Assembly: GCF_021155765.1 (NCBI RefSeq)
Contig: NC_060110.1
Coordinates: 2,790,001 to 2,854,000, forward strand
DNA length: 64,000 nt
Direction of reading: 5' to 3'
Source: Diprion similis
Taxonomy: Eukaryota; Arthropoda; Insecta; Hymenoptera; Diprionidae
Each line of letters opens with the position of its first letter. The stretch's first letter is position 1. Under the pieces are notes generated by a model. It was not told the DNA's origin and ran no database searches. It saw only the letters and a program-made list of their open reading frames with translations. This document shows, one piece after another, positions 1-11,452 of the stretch. The position numbers and the translations under genes are program-made.

Positions 1-221
1 ACATTATTAAAAGCGTAATATTCACTGAGGTATTAATTCGTGAACTTTTGCAAAACTATTTTTCTATTTTTTTGTATTAAAATTTAAAAGAAAAAAAATT
101 TCATCAAGGTTGATTTTATCCAAGCAATGATATTGACATTGTTGATGTTATATTATATGGTATAGTATGTAAATATTTAAAAAAATACAAAAATATAAAT
201 ATATAATGTATTAATACTGAC

Positions 222-1167
222 CTGTATAGTGGACCACAACAGTTTGTCCGGTTTTAGGGTAGGTCGAGCCTAAATGGAAGAAAAAAGCATATGTGCATTA
301 CAGAATATTGAAATGAATAGGCTCGTGAAATGTACATGACAATGTATGCTGAACTTTACTTTGAAAGTATAATTGAATTTGTGACGTGTGAGAAGGCAAA
401 TGAATAATACATATTGTTGGCCAAAAGTACAAATAAATCTCAGTTTGCACATCCTCAGGAAAAATAAACTCGACTATAAAAATCACTTAAGTTCAATTGG
501 TAGGTTTATATGAACAAAATGCATTTTATCATGTGTAAAAAAAATCGGCCCACCAGTGAAATTCGATAATCAAGAGAGAGAATATAATACAATATAGGAT
601 AGAATGATCAGCAAACGGAACTCAGAAGCATGACAAAGATAGATTTTCATTCCTGTATTCAACCACCATACCCGTTATGGAGATGGCGTATTTTTACAGG
701 ATTTTTCAAATACGCCAACAAAATTGTGCCTAGAGAATTCCAATGGTGTCAAAGCATGTGCGGACAAGGTATTATGAAGGGAAAAAAGGAAATGAATGGA
801 TTACGGGCAACTCGAGCCATTCTAGCAACAGAAATATTAATTTGCCTTTTATTTTTTATACGTATAGCCTCCGAGTCCAGTGATATATCGGATATCGTCA
901 TCAGACACACATGCGCGGTTAGTTTTCAACTTCTATTATCCACGTCAGATTTGCAACGATACGCGAACTTGTTAAAATACTTGGTCTATTCGGATGCTCG
1001 AAAATATTTACACAATAGACGAGCGGAGTAGAACGCAGAAAAATGAATGAGTGAAAAATAAATCGACAGAAACACTTGCTGAGTTTAGAAAATAACCGTT
1101 GGAGAATAAAATGAACGTGAATATAATTACCGTCTCCAGGTGAAAGAACCTCAACATCCACGCCCAT
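222..1167 (-). CDS. Fkbp12: FKBP12-type peptidyl-prolyl cis-trans isomerase, first two coding exons (partial)
   Basis: Two minus-strand exons are visible: 1131-1167 (ATG at 1165-1167, donor GT at 1129-1130) and 222-269 (acceptor AG at 270-271, donor at 220-221). Spliced, they read MGVDVEVLSPGDG followed by STYPKTGQTVVVHYTG, the characteristic N-terminus of FKBP12 (FKBP1A). The first residues form strand 1, and VVHYTG carries the conserved active-site Tyr. The family is a single-domain cytosolic prolyl isomerase of about 108 aa that binds FK506/rapamycin and modulates ryanodine and TGF-beta type I receptors. The remaining 80 or so residues must lie left of the window. The 37-nt first coding exon has an acceptor just upstream of the ATG (exon boundary at 1180), so a 5' non-coding exon should exist. 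The identification is based on 29 residues but they are very diagnostic. Confidence 0.9.
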
Positions 1168-1304
1168 AATTGCTTATTTTCTGCGGGGAATATGTATATT
1201 TATTAACCGCAAAATTTATATATATCAAAAAACAACAACAATATCAGATTCTGATGATTATTGGATTTATGAGATACCCCATTAAAACCAACAGGCAGCC
1301 TTAC

Positions 1305-1500
1305 CTCGTGCTTTGACGACCGAATGCGAACCGAAATGCCGTTCACTGAACAATCTGGCTTCCTACTATTCCTAGGCTTATACGCTGTGTCGAACTCATA
1401 GAGGGGCCCTGGCCTTTCATTGGCTCCTTCTGTTAGGTCGGGAAACGAACACAATTTTTCGGCGGAGGGAGAAATGCTCATTTTGAGGCCAACTCGGTAG
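1305..1500 (-). other. Candidate upstream (5') exon of the FKBP12 transcript, containing an ORF
   Basis: On the minus strand an ORF starting MSISPSAEKLCSF (ATG at 1479-1481) runs into a strong donor, GAG|GTAAGG, with the exon end at 1305. The next acceptor downstream on this strand (ends at 1181) precedes the FKBP12 ATG by 13 nt. Splicing the two joins the ORF in a frame that stops 10 codons later, past the FKBP12 ATG, so it cannot be part of FKBP12. It may be a 5'UTR exon with an overlapping upstream ORF, or the first exon of another minus-strand gene whose later exons are outside the window. I do not recognise the peptide. The outer (5') boundary near 1500 is a guess. Confidence 0.35.
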
Positions 1501-2874
1501 TTGTATCAGTGGCCACGCGGATCACTACGTATGCAGAGAGATATTCTAAGGGTATGCCATGCAGGTTGCATTGTTTCAATGGCAAAAAAAAGAACTAGCT
1601 TTTTTCAAATATTCGTATTCGGCATTGTATGTAGAATGGCACTATGAGAAGCTTTTTGGCGTTAACGACCCATAAACAGAAACAATAGTCAAAACCGTGT
1701 TATTTTATTCGGTTTATAGACATGGTAAAGACTGAACTATAGCATCGTCTTAACTTTGCGTCCTCCTTGTATTAGGCTGAATTTTCACGGGCGTCAATTG
1801 AGAACTTGAATTTTGAGTTTTTTCATAAAGCTATCAATTGAGATATTTATACTTTCTGACAATGTTCTCTTAAAGCTTTGTAGAATAGCTTACATAGAGC
1901 TTCTGCAGCGCTCATTAGAAGTTTTGGTTGGGAACTTATTAGAAGCTTTTGGGGAGTTCCAGGTGTTACAACCTGACGGTCGTTTATTCCCGATTATTCA
2001 CAATTCAGAACATAGGCTCCTGGGGTATGAAAAGGCATCTTAATTATGCACAAGTGCACGATTCTGGAATAATGAGAATAAATTAGATTAATTCATAATC
2101 TTAGTGTTTTCAATTCTTGGGATAAAAACCCAATTGAGAACCACCAGATTCACGGCAATAAAATTGCTGTTCGAAGTTTTCGAAGTAAAAAACTACTACT
2201 TTCGACAGAAGAGTTAATATGAGATAGCGCTGCTGTAGCAAAAGGGACACATTTCAAAAAAAGCGTCAAGAATTCTTATAGCAGAATAGAAATAAACGGA
2301 TAAAAGTAGATATCCGCTTTGTGAAGGCGCTGTTTTCAGAAAACTTATTAAACGACATTTTCAAATCCCAATTAAATAAACTTATCGTCACCAACTAATT
2401 GAAACTAAGCGTATTAAAAACAAAAAAAAAACATATGCATATAAAAATTTATGTTAACGTTCATGGCAATACAGAGGAAGAAACGTTCAGTTAAATTCAG
2501 AAAATCAAAATATTTTTGTTGCGGTACCTACAGATAGAGATTTGAGTTGAATTATGTGGGAAGTAGGTAAAAGTAACGGACTTTGTATTGTCGGGCAAAA
2601 ACGTAGCGCGCTGGATTTCAGATTCGTCAGTCGAGCTCCGGACATGGTGACGACCAGAACCCAGAACCGCTCGAGCCAGTTAAGTAGATTTTGGTTTCTA
2701 AATTCTAAGCAAAGCGGCACGGGGGGGGGGGGGGGGAGGGAAGCGTCAATTTGAAGTTGAATACGAGTAGGCGCAGATGCACGTTAGGGCATCTTATTCC
2801 CGTCGGAGTGGATACTGAGGTGCTCATGTGACCGATTCATTTATTTATCTAACACAGAAGTAATGAATTGGCAT
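1501..2874. other. Non-coding stretch upstream of FKBP12
   Basis: No exon is recognised here on either strand. The short ORFs lack homology that I can see and lack convincing splice contexts. The only marked structure is a run of 16 G at 2721-2736 in otherwise AT-rich DNA. Confidence 0.5.
2721..2736 (+). repeat. Poly-G run (16 G)
   Basis: Sixteen consecutive G residues, followed by A and GGG. This is a homopolymer microsatellite with G-quadruplex potential. A run of the same length occurs at 47423-47438. Confidence 0.9.
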
Positions 2875-3091
2875 GAATTCTACGAATTTAACTATTGCGA
2901 TTTTGTAGAATTCGTGCAATTTCTTTATTTTCGCTTCAAATAATGTTGCATTGGAGTTTTTCTGTTCTGAATTGCGTATAAAATGGGACTGTTAAGCTCG
3001 TTTTCGCGTTTGAGATACGTCGTCTTCGATATTTGGAAATATAGGTATACAACGTCGAAATCGACTAGGGCACCCCCTTAACTCACTAATA
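2875..3091 (+). repeat. Dispersed repeat, uninterrupted (empty-site) copy
   Basis: This segment aligns along its length to the reverse complement of 51604-52152. Shared landmarks include GAATTGCGTATA, TTTGAGATACG and the terminal AAATCGAC..AGGGCACCCCCTTA. The second copy carries a 336-bp palindromic insertion that this one lacks. The insertion point corresponds to the GGAAATATAGG sequence near 3040. No coding capacity is seen. Probably a non-autonomous mobile element. Confidence 0.7.
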
Positions 3092-4429
3092 TGATTTTTG
3101 ACAAGCTTTAGAAAATGAAATCTTGAAAGCAATCAAAGAATCCTATCTGACAAGCAAAAATACTAACCACAAGACAGTTAATAAAAACTTTATTTTACTG
3201 CTTCACCACAATTAATCATACAAATATTACCGATAAAATCACCGCTATTTCAATATTTTCGCATATACACGTAATCATAATATTAGTTTTGTTTTGCTTA
3301 AAAAATATTAAGTATTAAGTACAATAAATATACAAACCATTTGATAAGTACGTTACGCAGTTATAATAGACTTTCATCAATAATTATTACTCTGCTATGA
3401 TGCCTATATGTGCCATATGTATACCATAATACTAGACTTTATCGCGACATTCTCTTATGTGTGTAAAAGCAGACAAATTTTTGGGGTACATACATACTAA
3501 CATGAGCAAAATAAATATTTCAGGCCTATAGTTCACTATGGGATAGTATAATACAGGGAGGATAAACGAGCGAATAATTTTCATTACATTATTACAACAA
3601 AGCGAGCCGTATTTGACATAATATTAATTATGAAGTTACAATATAAATAATTCGATATACCGTGGCGTTGTATTGTAGTAAAAAATACTTTTTCCCTGTC
3701 ATAAGGTAATTTCGTCCCTGCTGCTTTGAAAGTCGTACTAGCGAACAAGTCAACCAAGAACAGAGAGTTGTCAGAAAAGAATACTGTTTACAAGTGCAAT
3801 AAAAGTATGCAACTATTTCTCTATGCGTAAGCGTATCAAAGCAGATGCTAATATTTATAGGCCTATCTATAATGGACTGCCGGAAGTTTGAATATTCTTT
3901 AAATTTATAAATAAAATTAACATAAAAATATCCATAAATATTATTAATGAATCAACATTCTTTCGATAATAGGTCAAAATATTGCCAGAATATTTTTTTC
4001 TTTTTGGTACTTTCAACTGATTACCTGTTCAAAATCATTATACTGAGATTAATTAGGTAAATCGTTTATAATGATTTGTTAAATTTTGATGGCTATTCAC
4101 ATTCATAGAGAATGTTTGTCACTGTGGAATGTTATATACAACCTCAAGTTAATATTCTCAGCAATTAAATCAGATCTTTATAATGCAGTTATCATGCTAT
4201 GAATATAATATAAGGATGTTGTATACGAAACTGTCTGCTTCTAATATACATATAATTCTCTCAGAGTATCATCGTTGCGGATCAATACTCAAATGTATTC
4301 GAAACTCCGGTGTGTCAACTTGTCTTGAAAATATGATTTGATCATACAATTATCTTCAATATTATTGTAATATATCATACAGTTTTTAGACTGAATTCCA
4401 TTCACTTGGCCTCTAATCTATCTAACAGG
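3092..4429 (-). other. Probable 3' UTR / downstream flank of TMEM68-like gene
   Basis: This AT-rich stretch directly follows the TMEM68 stop codon on the minus strand and has no ORF of interest. An AATAAA polyadenylation hexamer on the minus strand (TTTATT at 3189-3194) lies close to where the dispersed repeat ends, so a long 3' UTR of about 1.2 kb is possible. The extent is inferred only. Confidence 0.3.
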
Positions 4430-7400
4430 CTATTCCTTATACCGTACATCACTAGACCTGTGATAAACTCTCTCCAGGAGAGCCCTTGTTATACTTCCAG
4501 GCAATTTTTGATGCTTCTTTATTAAATCTTCTAACGCTGTTGCTACCTGAGTAAACAAATATGTTTATTACCAATTCAGAGCGCATTAACCATATTTGCA
4601 ATACTTGATAGTCTCAATATTATCAATTCCTTTTCAGACAGTTTGCTGAACCTATGATTTGATACATTACAATTTGGCTTATTACTGTCATGTAGGATCA
4701 ACCTTGAAACTATATCATTTTAAACTTCGAGACATTTTGATGATTGATAAAAAAAAACAATGAAATTGAATTACACAAGTCTCCCATAGATGATACAATG
4801 CAAGGTTTTAATACAAAGATTTAAACATACCTTTACCTGGAGCTCTTCAGCTGACAGGGAACCGTCATATGAAATTGGTTCGCCGACAAAAGTAACAAGT
4901 TTCACTGGAAAGCCACCAAATATTGGCACAAACGGAAATCTGGTTGCTGCATAAATCCGAAGCCATATTCTTCTACCCCAACTCACTGTCCGGAATGCTT
5001 CTCTTAAATTCCTTGTGAAGATAGGAATTATGTTCTAATATGACAAAATGAATGGTTTTTAAACAAAATGGGTATATAATATTTAATACTTGCCAAAAAG
5101 GTAATCAAATCTATTAATCTTACCACTTTTGCATCCAGTGCTACCTTAGCAAAACCTAATCGCTTTTTCCACATAAGGCGGTAATAAGAGTCCCCAAATT
5201 GTGCCTCGTAAACACCTCCGGGTGAGATAGCTAGCATGTTTCCCTCTTTCAAAATAGATGAGCATGTCTGTATTGTACCGGGAATAACTTTCAAGACATC
5301 GGATATGATGGACCAACCAGGAACTTTGAATAAGAAACGATCGCCAACTGTGTGGATTAGTTTGGAATTGTAAAGGAATACTTTGGATATGAAATAGTAA
5401 AGGTCTATCGGAATAGCTCCATGGTAATAAACGAACAATACTGGCTCGTTTTCTGGAATGTTACTCAGTCCAACAATCTCGTAACCTGTTGAAAACCATG
5501 GTAAATAACATTAAAAACATTAAAAATTATAAACTTTTCTTCAGAATATTTTCTACTCTAGATTCAAAAGTTTAATTGATGATCATAAGACCAGTCTTCT
5601 ACTTAAAAATTCAGCAGCTTATCAACATTTGCACAGACAAGAATATTCAATGTATTTTCATAATTTCATTTCATCATAGTTTAATACACCTCGAAAATAT
5701 TTAAAACATGAACTGTTCTCAAAATTCTTCTGCAGATAATCATTGAACAATAAAAAGTTGACTCGGACATCACCTTAAATAAAGTCTGACTAGTAACTAC
5801 GTCTAACTGGGTCTAGAAATTTCAAGATTATCACTTTGAGTGAAAATATAAATCGAATACAATGTTTTGAAGGTAAAGTCGGTTACCAAAAACCTAGACT
5901 TATATTCGGGCCAATGCGGTATTTGTCCTTCAAATTATTATCAACCACTTTACTCTGCGTTTTTACAATATGAAATTGGATTCCCTCCCAATTACGCACC
6001 ATGCCATATCCATCCATGAGCATCCCAAACCGCGGCTACTGTATTTCGTGCTGCATTTTTCCAATCAGTTTCGTACGCATGTCTTAATCGAGCTCTGAAA
6101 CAATATTCAATGTAAAATTGGGTTACATCCTAATACATAATGTAGTTGGAATCTCAGTGTGGATGAACTGCATTCTTTCATTTTAAGTTTAAGCCATATC
6201 ATCGAAAAATTGATGTATAGGAATCAGACCATACCTATGTAATTTGTAGACATAAAGAATTGATGCAGTGGCGTAAAGGAGTACGACAATGACTAAAGGA
6301 AGTAGAAACGTAATGAGTAAAGGCATAAGCAGCCATGATAGCCAGAGCGTGAAGTCCACGTCGATATCGATGTATTCAACTGAAAAGGTTGAAATCATAT
6401 CATTCAAAATTATTTTTGAAAGTAAGGCACATCAGATAATGTCTATCTATTCAATGCTAATAGTTATCCATTCACTTCTGACTCTACTGAACAAAAAAAC
6501 GGTTCAACGACAGTCATTTCATTCGAACTGGATCATATTCTGTAGTGTTTTTTGTTGGTATTGTGCCGAGTTTTGCATTTGGGAAAGAGAATGAATCTGC
6601 ACTGGTCACTCCAGATAGTCCGTATGCTTGCATGTTTTGAAACGAAGTTGTATGGCCCATCTGAATCAAAAATTAAGAGAAGACAAAATAGTTTTAAAAT
6701 CTCTGGTAATGATGTTTGTGTCAATAATAGGGCACCAAAATGAACGAATATCCCTAGTATGTAATAAGAATGAATCCGATCGAAATCGAATAACACATGC
6801 CAAGATATCAATGATTTCAGAAAAAATTTTATAATTAGAGTGTTCAAAGTGATAAAACTCTGGTGTTTTTGATCCGATTCACATGTTTTTGGGCTCATTT
6901 TACTTGCCGAGCAAGTTCCCACAAGTTGTTTGAAAACAATGTGAGAGATATCACACTAAAGTATTGTCATATCACTCATATCGAAACGTGCAAATGTACG
7001 TGCTGACAAACATCTGTTATACCGCTCTAACAAAAATCCATTTACATATAGTTTGAGGATAACTGCTTGTAAAGATTTGTTCAAGCGATCTCTGGAGATC
7101 TCTGTGGCAAAGAAAATAAGCCCCACAACACTGAAATCAGATCCGAAACACAAAAGTCGAATCCTTACAAATGTTTGAACTATAAAATCTTTCCTCGATA
7201 CGTCAGCTGGTATTACTCGACTTTACTCAAATTCATTTCTATTATATGTCAGAGATGCTATATTATTCGTTGTTACTGTCATCGGCACAAACAGCATCTC
7301 TGGAGATTTTTTTAATATCTTTTTTTCTTCTTTCAACTATTGATTCAGATGTTGATCAGTCAATTGCTTAATAACCAAGGTCCGAATACATTCAACTTCT

Positions 7401-7991
7401 CATATTATATCATCATATTGTACTGCTATCCTTTGGTATTATCTAAAATGCACGAACGCTACTCTGATACACACCATTACTTTGACTAATTATTATGCGA
7501 ATACAAGACTGAAGTGACTCATCTGGGTTTAGTCTGTAATATGGATACATGTAGTGAAATAAATAATCATAATGTACGCCTGTCATAACTGTGGCAATCT
7601 CATGCTCTGCGTATTTCAACTGATGACATTATTATTTTTGGTAAAAAATTAAATCCCGCTAGATTTCACAAGCTGCAAAAAGTATTTTTCATCAGAATTT
7701 CGCGTTTATACTGAAATTGTTTCAGTATCCGTAGTTTTACATAGATTTGTAATAATCCAAAGTTAGAGACACAGTGCATGTAAATTAATGAGCAAATAAA
7801 CTAAAATATCAGTGGAAGTAATTTGGAAGGAAATTGACGAAATAATAAGACCCAATATCTAACATCACCTGTAGTTACGTTTAGTTTTCGGAATAAAAGA
7901 TGATGCGTTGTTTTTTCAATAGAAAATAAATAAAATGTTTACCTATGAAACCACCTATCAGCTGCCAAATATTTGGTACTAGCGATATCAT
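4430..7991 (-). CDS. TMEM68: TMEM68-like ER membrane acyltransferase (complete, six coding exons)
   Basis: Six minus-strand exons splice in frame to 323 aa: 7943-7991, 6235-6379, 6000-6094, 5124-5485, 4831-5034 and 4430-4546 (stop TAG at 4430-4432). All junctions are GT-AG. Length and exon content match TMEM68 (about 324 aa in vertebrates), a PlsC-fold acyltransferase of the ER that makes triacylglycerol independently of DGAT1/2. A hydrophobic segment spans residues about 29-61. The catalytic motif HGAIPID has His118 and Asp124. A second acyltransferase block, NMLAISPGG, lies at residues 179-187 with Glu190 just after it. The block FPFVPIFGGFPVKL and a C-terminal LIKKHQKLPGSI are also family signatures. 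Read in isolation, the exon at 5124-5485 appears to start at an internal Met, but the upstream exons show that the real start is at 7991. Divergent from ATAD2. No defects seen. Confidence 0.95.
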
Positions 7992-8251
7992 GTTTATAAA
8001 TTATGATCAGAGATAGACAAAATGAAACAAACTAATCACAATGTTTAATAATTGTAATCAATTCACGCACATAATTGTTTTTGGTGTTTTTTTTTCTATT
8101 CTTTTTTTCTTTCTCTGCAAAAACCTGGCGCGTATTCTCGTATTTCGCAGTTTGGGGTTAGGTTCTACGGTTTCTTGATTTGAACAGCTTCTGAATTCCA
8201 ATTCGACTTGATCTGTCCAGTCCAGCTGAGTGGAATAAATATCGCGAGGTA

Positions 8252-8259
8252 TGACGTCA
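8252..8259. promoter_or_regulatory. Palindromic CRE-type site TGACGTCA
   Basis: A perfect TGACGTCA octamer sits inside a longer palindrome, GTATGACGTCATAC (8250-8263), about 260 bp upstream of the TMEM68 ATG. This is the consensus for CREB/ATF bZIP dimers. It could serve the minus-strand TMEM68 promoter. A short consensus match only, with no expression evidence. Confidence 0.4.
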
Positions 8260-8828
8260 TACGTCGATTTTTGTCCGTGAATCCGAACGGTAAAATGGAA
8301 ATTTTTTTCAACTGACGAAGTAAAACGTTATCAAAAATAACAATATTAAATATTATCAAAATCCGACCTAAACATATTCTACTCGGCAAAAAGTATTGCA
8401 AGACATTTATTGGAAACGATTTTGTGGAAATACACATCCACGTCCTCTACGTTTTTCTAGCCTCGAAAAAGTTTCGATCTTTGACTATTTTACAGGTTGA
8501 CGTATCCATTTCGACTATGAAGTCTTGACCGAAGTATTTAACCGACTTTGGGAGAAAAGTTATTGCTTGGACTGTTCTGACGGAAGAATTTAAGACTCTT
8601 ACCCGTAGGTAAATTTGTGGCCAGTGCTCGGCGGGTAAGCGGGTCTGTAGCCATAAAAAGCTGTGTTAACGATCAATCCGGTAGCTTCTTTATCGGCGGG
8701 ACCGTGTAGCTTAGCACGCAACCCCCTAAGCAGCATACAGACCCGATGAGTAACCGATTTAACTATGATCACTTATGTTCAGTCAACGACCGAGCGCTCA
8801 ACCGAATATTTGCACCAGACGAAGCTAG

Positions 8829-8914
8829 GTCCCTACAAAGGGACTCTAGACGAAGCTATGCCGCTATTTACATACTGTAGTATGTATGTATGTATAGCTG
8901 ACAAGCGTCAGCTA
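8829..8914. other. Cluster of three perfect tetraloop hairpins
   Basis: Within 86 bp there are three perfect inverted repeats, each with a 4-nt loop: GTCCCT-ACAA-AGGGAC (8829-8844), TACATAC-TGTA-GTATGTA (8869-8886) and TAGCTGAC-AAGC-GTCAGCTA (8895-8914). The first is flanked by a direct repeat AGACGAAGCTA (8817-8827 and 8848-8858). It lies in the TMEM68/ATAD2 divergent region. It could be a structured transcript, a 5'UTR element or a relic of a mobile element. Function unknown. Confidence 0.5.
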
Positions 8915-11452
8915 TATGAAGCGATTTGAGTAATTGACAACTGTCACTGGGACCGGCGTTGGAATAAACGAATTAGTTGTTGAGAATGGTGGAAATGAAG
9001 TATGAAGTTCCGTTAAAATGTGTCAAACCGAGTTGATTTTATATCGAGTGTAATATAGATAATAAGATAACTCAGTTATCTAAATCGAAAGATAGGTTAG
9101 GTATATCACTGGAAGTCGGAGTAGCGAGCATGCACCGTTGGCTATCTTCACCGCAGGCTGCGGGCCGCGCAGCAGGGAGAGGAGAGGCTGTTTCACAACG
9201 GCAGGGGAACTAACGTTCGCTACACGCATACCTACGTAACGTGAAATTCTATCTACTGAACGTACATACCTAAATGCGGCTGTATTATACTATAGTGTTA
9301 GTTTCCGACTGAAATTCAACGCGTTATACAGCAAACAAAGTTAAAAATCGTAGTTAGTTTTCGGGTAGTTCGAGCGTTTGGTCGATATACGTGTACGCGG
9401 CATGAGTTAGCAAGACTTGTGAGCAACCTAGCTATGTAAAATTTTGGAAAAGTTGCGACCTCACGGCCTTTACGAATCTCTTATCCAATGAGGTTTGTTC
9501 GTTACAACGACGATCAGCCACCCTCCGCTGTCTTCTACCTTCGTCATATAGCTCACCGCGCAACGAATACTTACCAGATGAAGGTATTTATTATCCATTA
9601 CCAATTATCAAATAATATACCGTCGTTTTCGATTGATTGATTTCATGCGCGCGCGCGATTGTCACCGTAGACTTTTAACTGTATCCACCTCACTTCGGGT
9701 ACAGGCTGTACGTTTTGAGCTTTGTTTATCATTGTATTTACTGTTATGTTTGCATCCTTACTCTCTCTCTACAATCGCATTGTTTTTATCTGCATTTCTT
9801 ACTACGTGCAAGGCTCTGGCCAAGGAAATCTGTTCATTTCCCTGACATGTAACGTTTGGATTGAAAGGGATGCAATAAGCAATGGTTTTTACTTTTATAC
9901 TCAAATAAACCCAATCAGAACTGTTGAATACATATTTTACTAACTATTTCTACCACATTTTTTTTATGTATGGCATTTCACAAGGAGTTGCATTTCACTT
10001 TCTTGCCTCTTATCACTAGACAGCCTCAAATTATTCTTTAATCCATATTTTTTGCTTTGGGTATTGTCACCTTTTTCCATTTTAAAGAAAGATTTTAAAT
10101 AATAAAAGTGTAAGTCTGTTTCAAAGACCCTGTTATTTAATTCTTTTTGTCCAGAGTGAGACAAGTTTAAAAAAACATGTAACGCCAATTGATCTTAGGA
10201 TACACAATTGAATACTGCAGGTGCAAATTCTTCTCAACTAGATAGTAGCAAAAGTACTACTTTAATAGGAAGAATAAATTTATCAATAGTCAATTATTAT
10301 GACAGTGATATTGAAAGTAAGTGTTAGCAATATTATATCAATATCAGCAGAGCGGTTTTCTCCATTTAAAACCTTTTTTCGTCTACCAAAGCTTAACTCT
10401 CATCATTTACAAAATTACTTGAACCTTTGTCAGTTTTAGGTCTGGACCTTATTTTCCAAGTCTGCTTTTCTTCGATAAAATGAATCAGAAAAAGAAGGGT
10501 AAATTTTTGTTCAAATTTTGCTTGATGCAACCTGTTTAGTTTACATTACCTTTATTTTTTTGCAATTTCTCACAACTTTTATGCAGATTTTACACATTGA
10601 AAATAAATACCTTACCGCGATAGATTATTCAATTATTCTTGGATAACTCTAAAATGATATGTTTTCTTTCAGTGTTAACTTTACAAATTGTCATTACTGT
10701 TGATTTTATCGAAATATTATACCAAACAATTACCTTTTTGTTACAGGTCTCCTGCTGTGAATTTCATCAAGTTTATATACACAATAATAATGTACTGGCA
10801 GAAACTACTGGTGTAGTTTGTTATTTGAAATAAGGTTGGATTTTCATTGTTTGTTGTTTAAATACTAATAGAAAATTGAGAATGTTATACTACTTGTGAT
10901 TTTTCTTTGCTACACGTTCCAAACATCTCAAAAAAACGTTGGGGACAAACAAATATTTTCATGAATTTACATTCTCGTGACTTTTCGTGGCATGCATGAT
11001 AATATACAAAAACAAGCTTATTTGCCTAAAAAATCATGTTACATTTGGTCAATTTTCTACAGGCAATTAGAACCAATCAACCGAATCAAGCAAAATCAAT
11101 ATTCGCGCATATATCTGTGGAGAATAAATTTTTGTGACTAATTATAAACCTAAAAATCTATGTCAAGTCAGCAAATTTTATTGAATATCTTTAATTTATA
11201 TTCTTAGTTTGAAGTTGTTTTTAAATAATAGCAGAACTACTATAACTAAGAGTTGTTTCGCAGCTATTACATGGCTGATTAGATGATATGCTGTGGATTT
11301 TATTTTTTTTCGTGATACTGATTGCAGATTATTATGAACAGTTACTTAGTCATGCATTCATTTAATTTTTGCCACAATTATTTTTTGCACAGTACTCGTG
11401 AATATATTAAATCTTAAAAAGTATTACAAGAAATTTGACTTTGTTCTAGATA

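Larger units (their letters stand above)
7992..11452. other. Divergent upstream region between TMEM68 and ATAD2
   Basis: About 3.5 kb separates the two divergent start codons. It should hold both promoters and the 5' non-coding exon(s) of ATAD2, because the ATAD2 ATG lies 3 nt inside an exon with a clear acceptor (ends 11449). GC content rises locally at about 9120-9240 and again at 9490-9570. A possible donor is CAGATGAAG|GTATTT near 9590. No protein-coding exon was recognised. Short ORFs here have no visible homology. Confidence 0.5.

Noticed and set aside
630..1031. 133-codon plus-strand ORF inside the FKBP12 first intron
   Set aside because: No recognisable domain, no splice or promoter support, and it is antisense to a clear gene.
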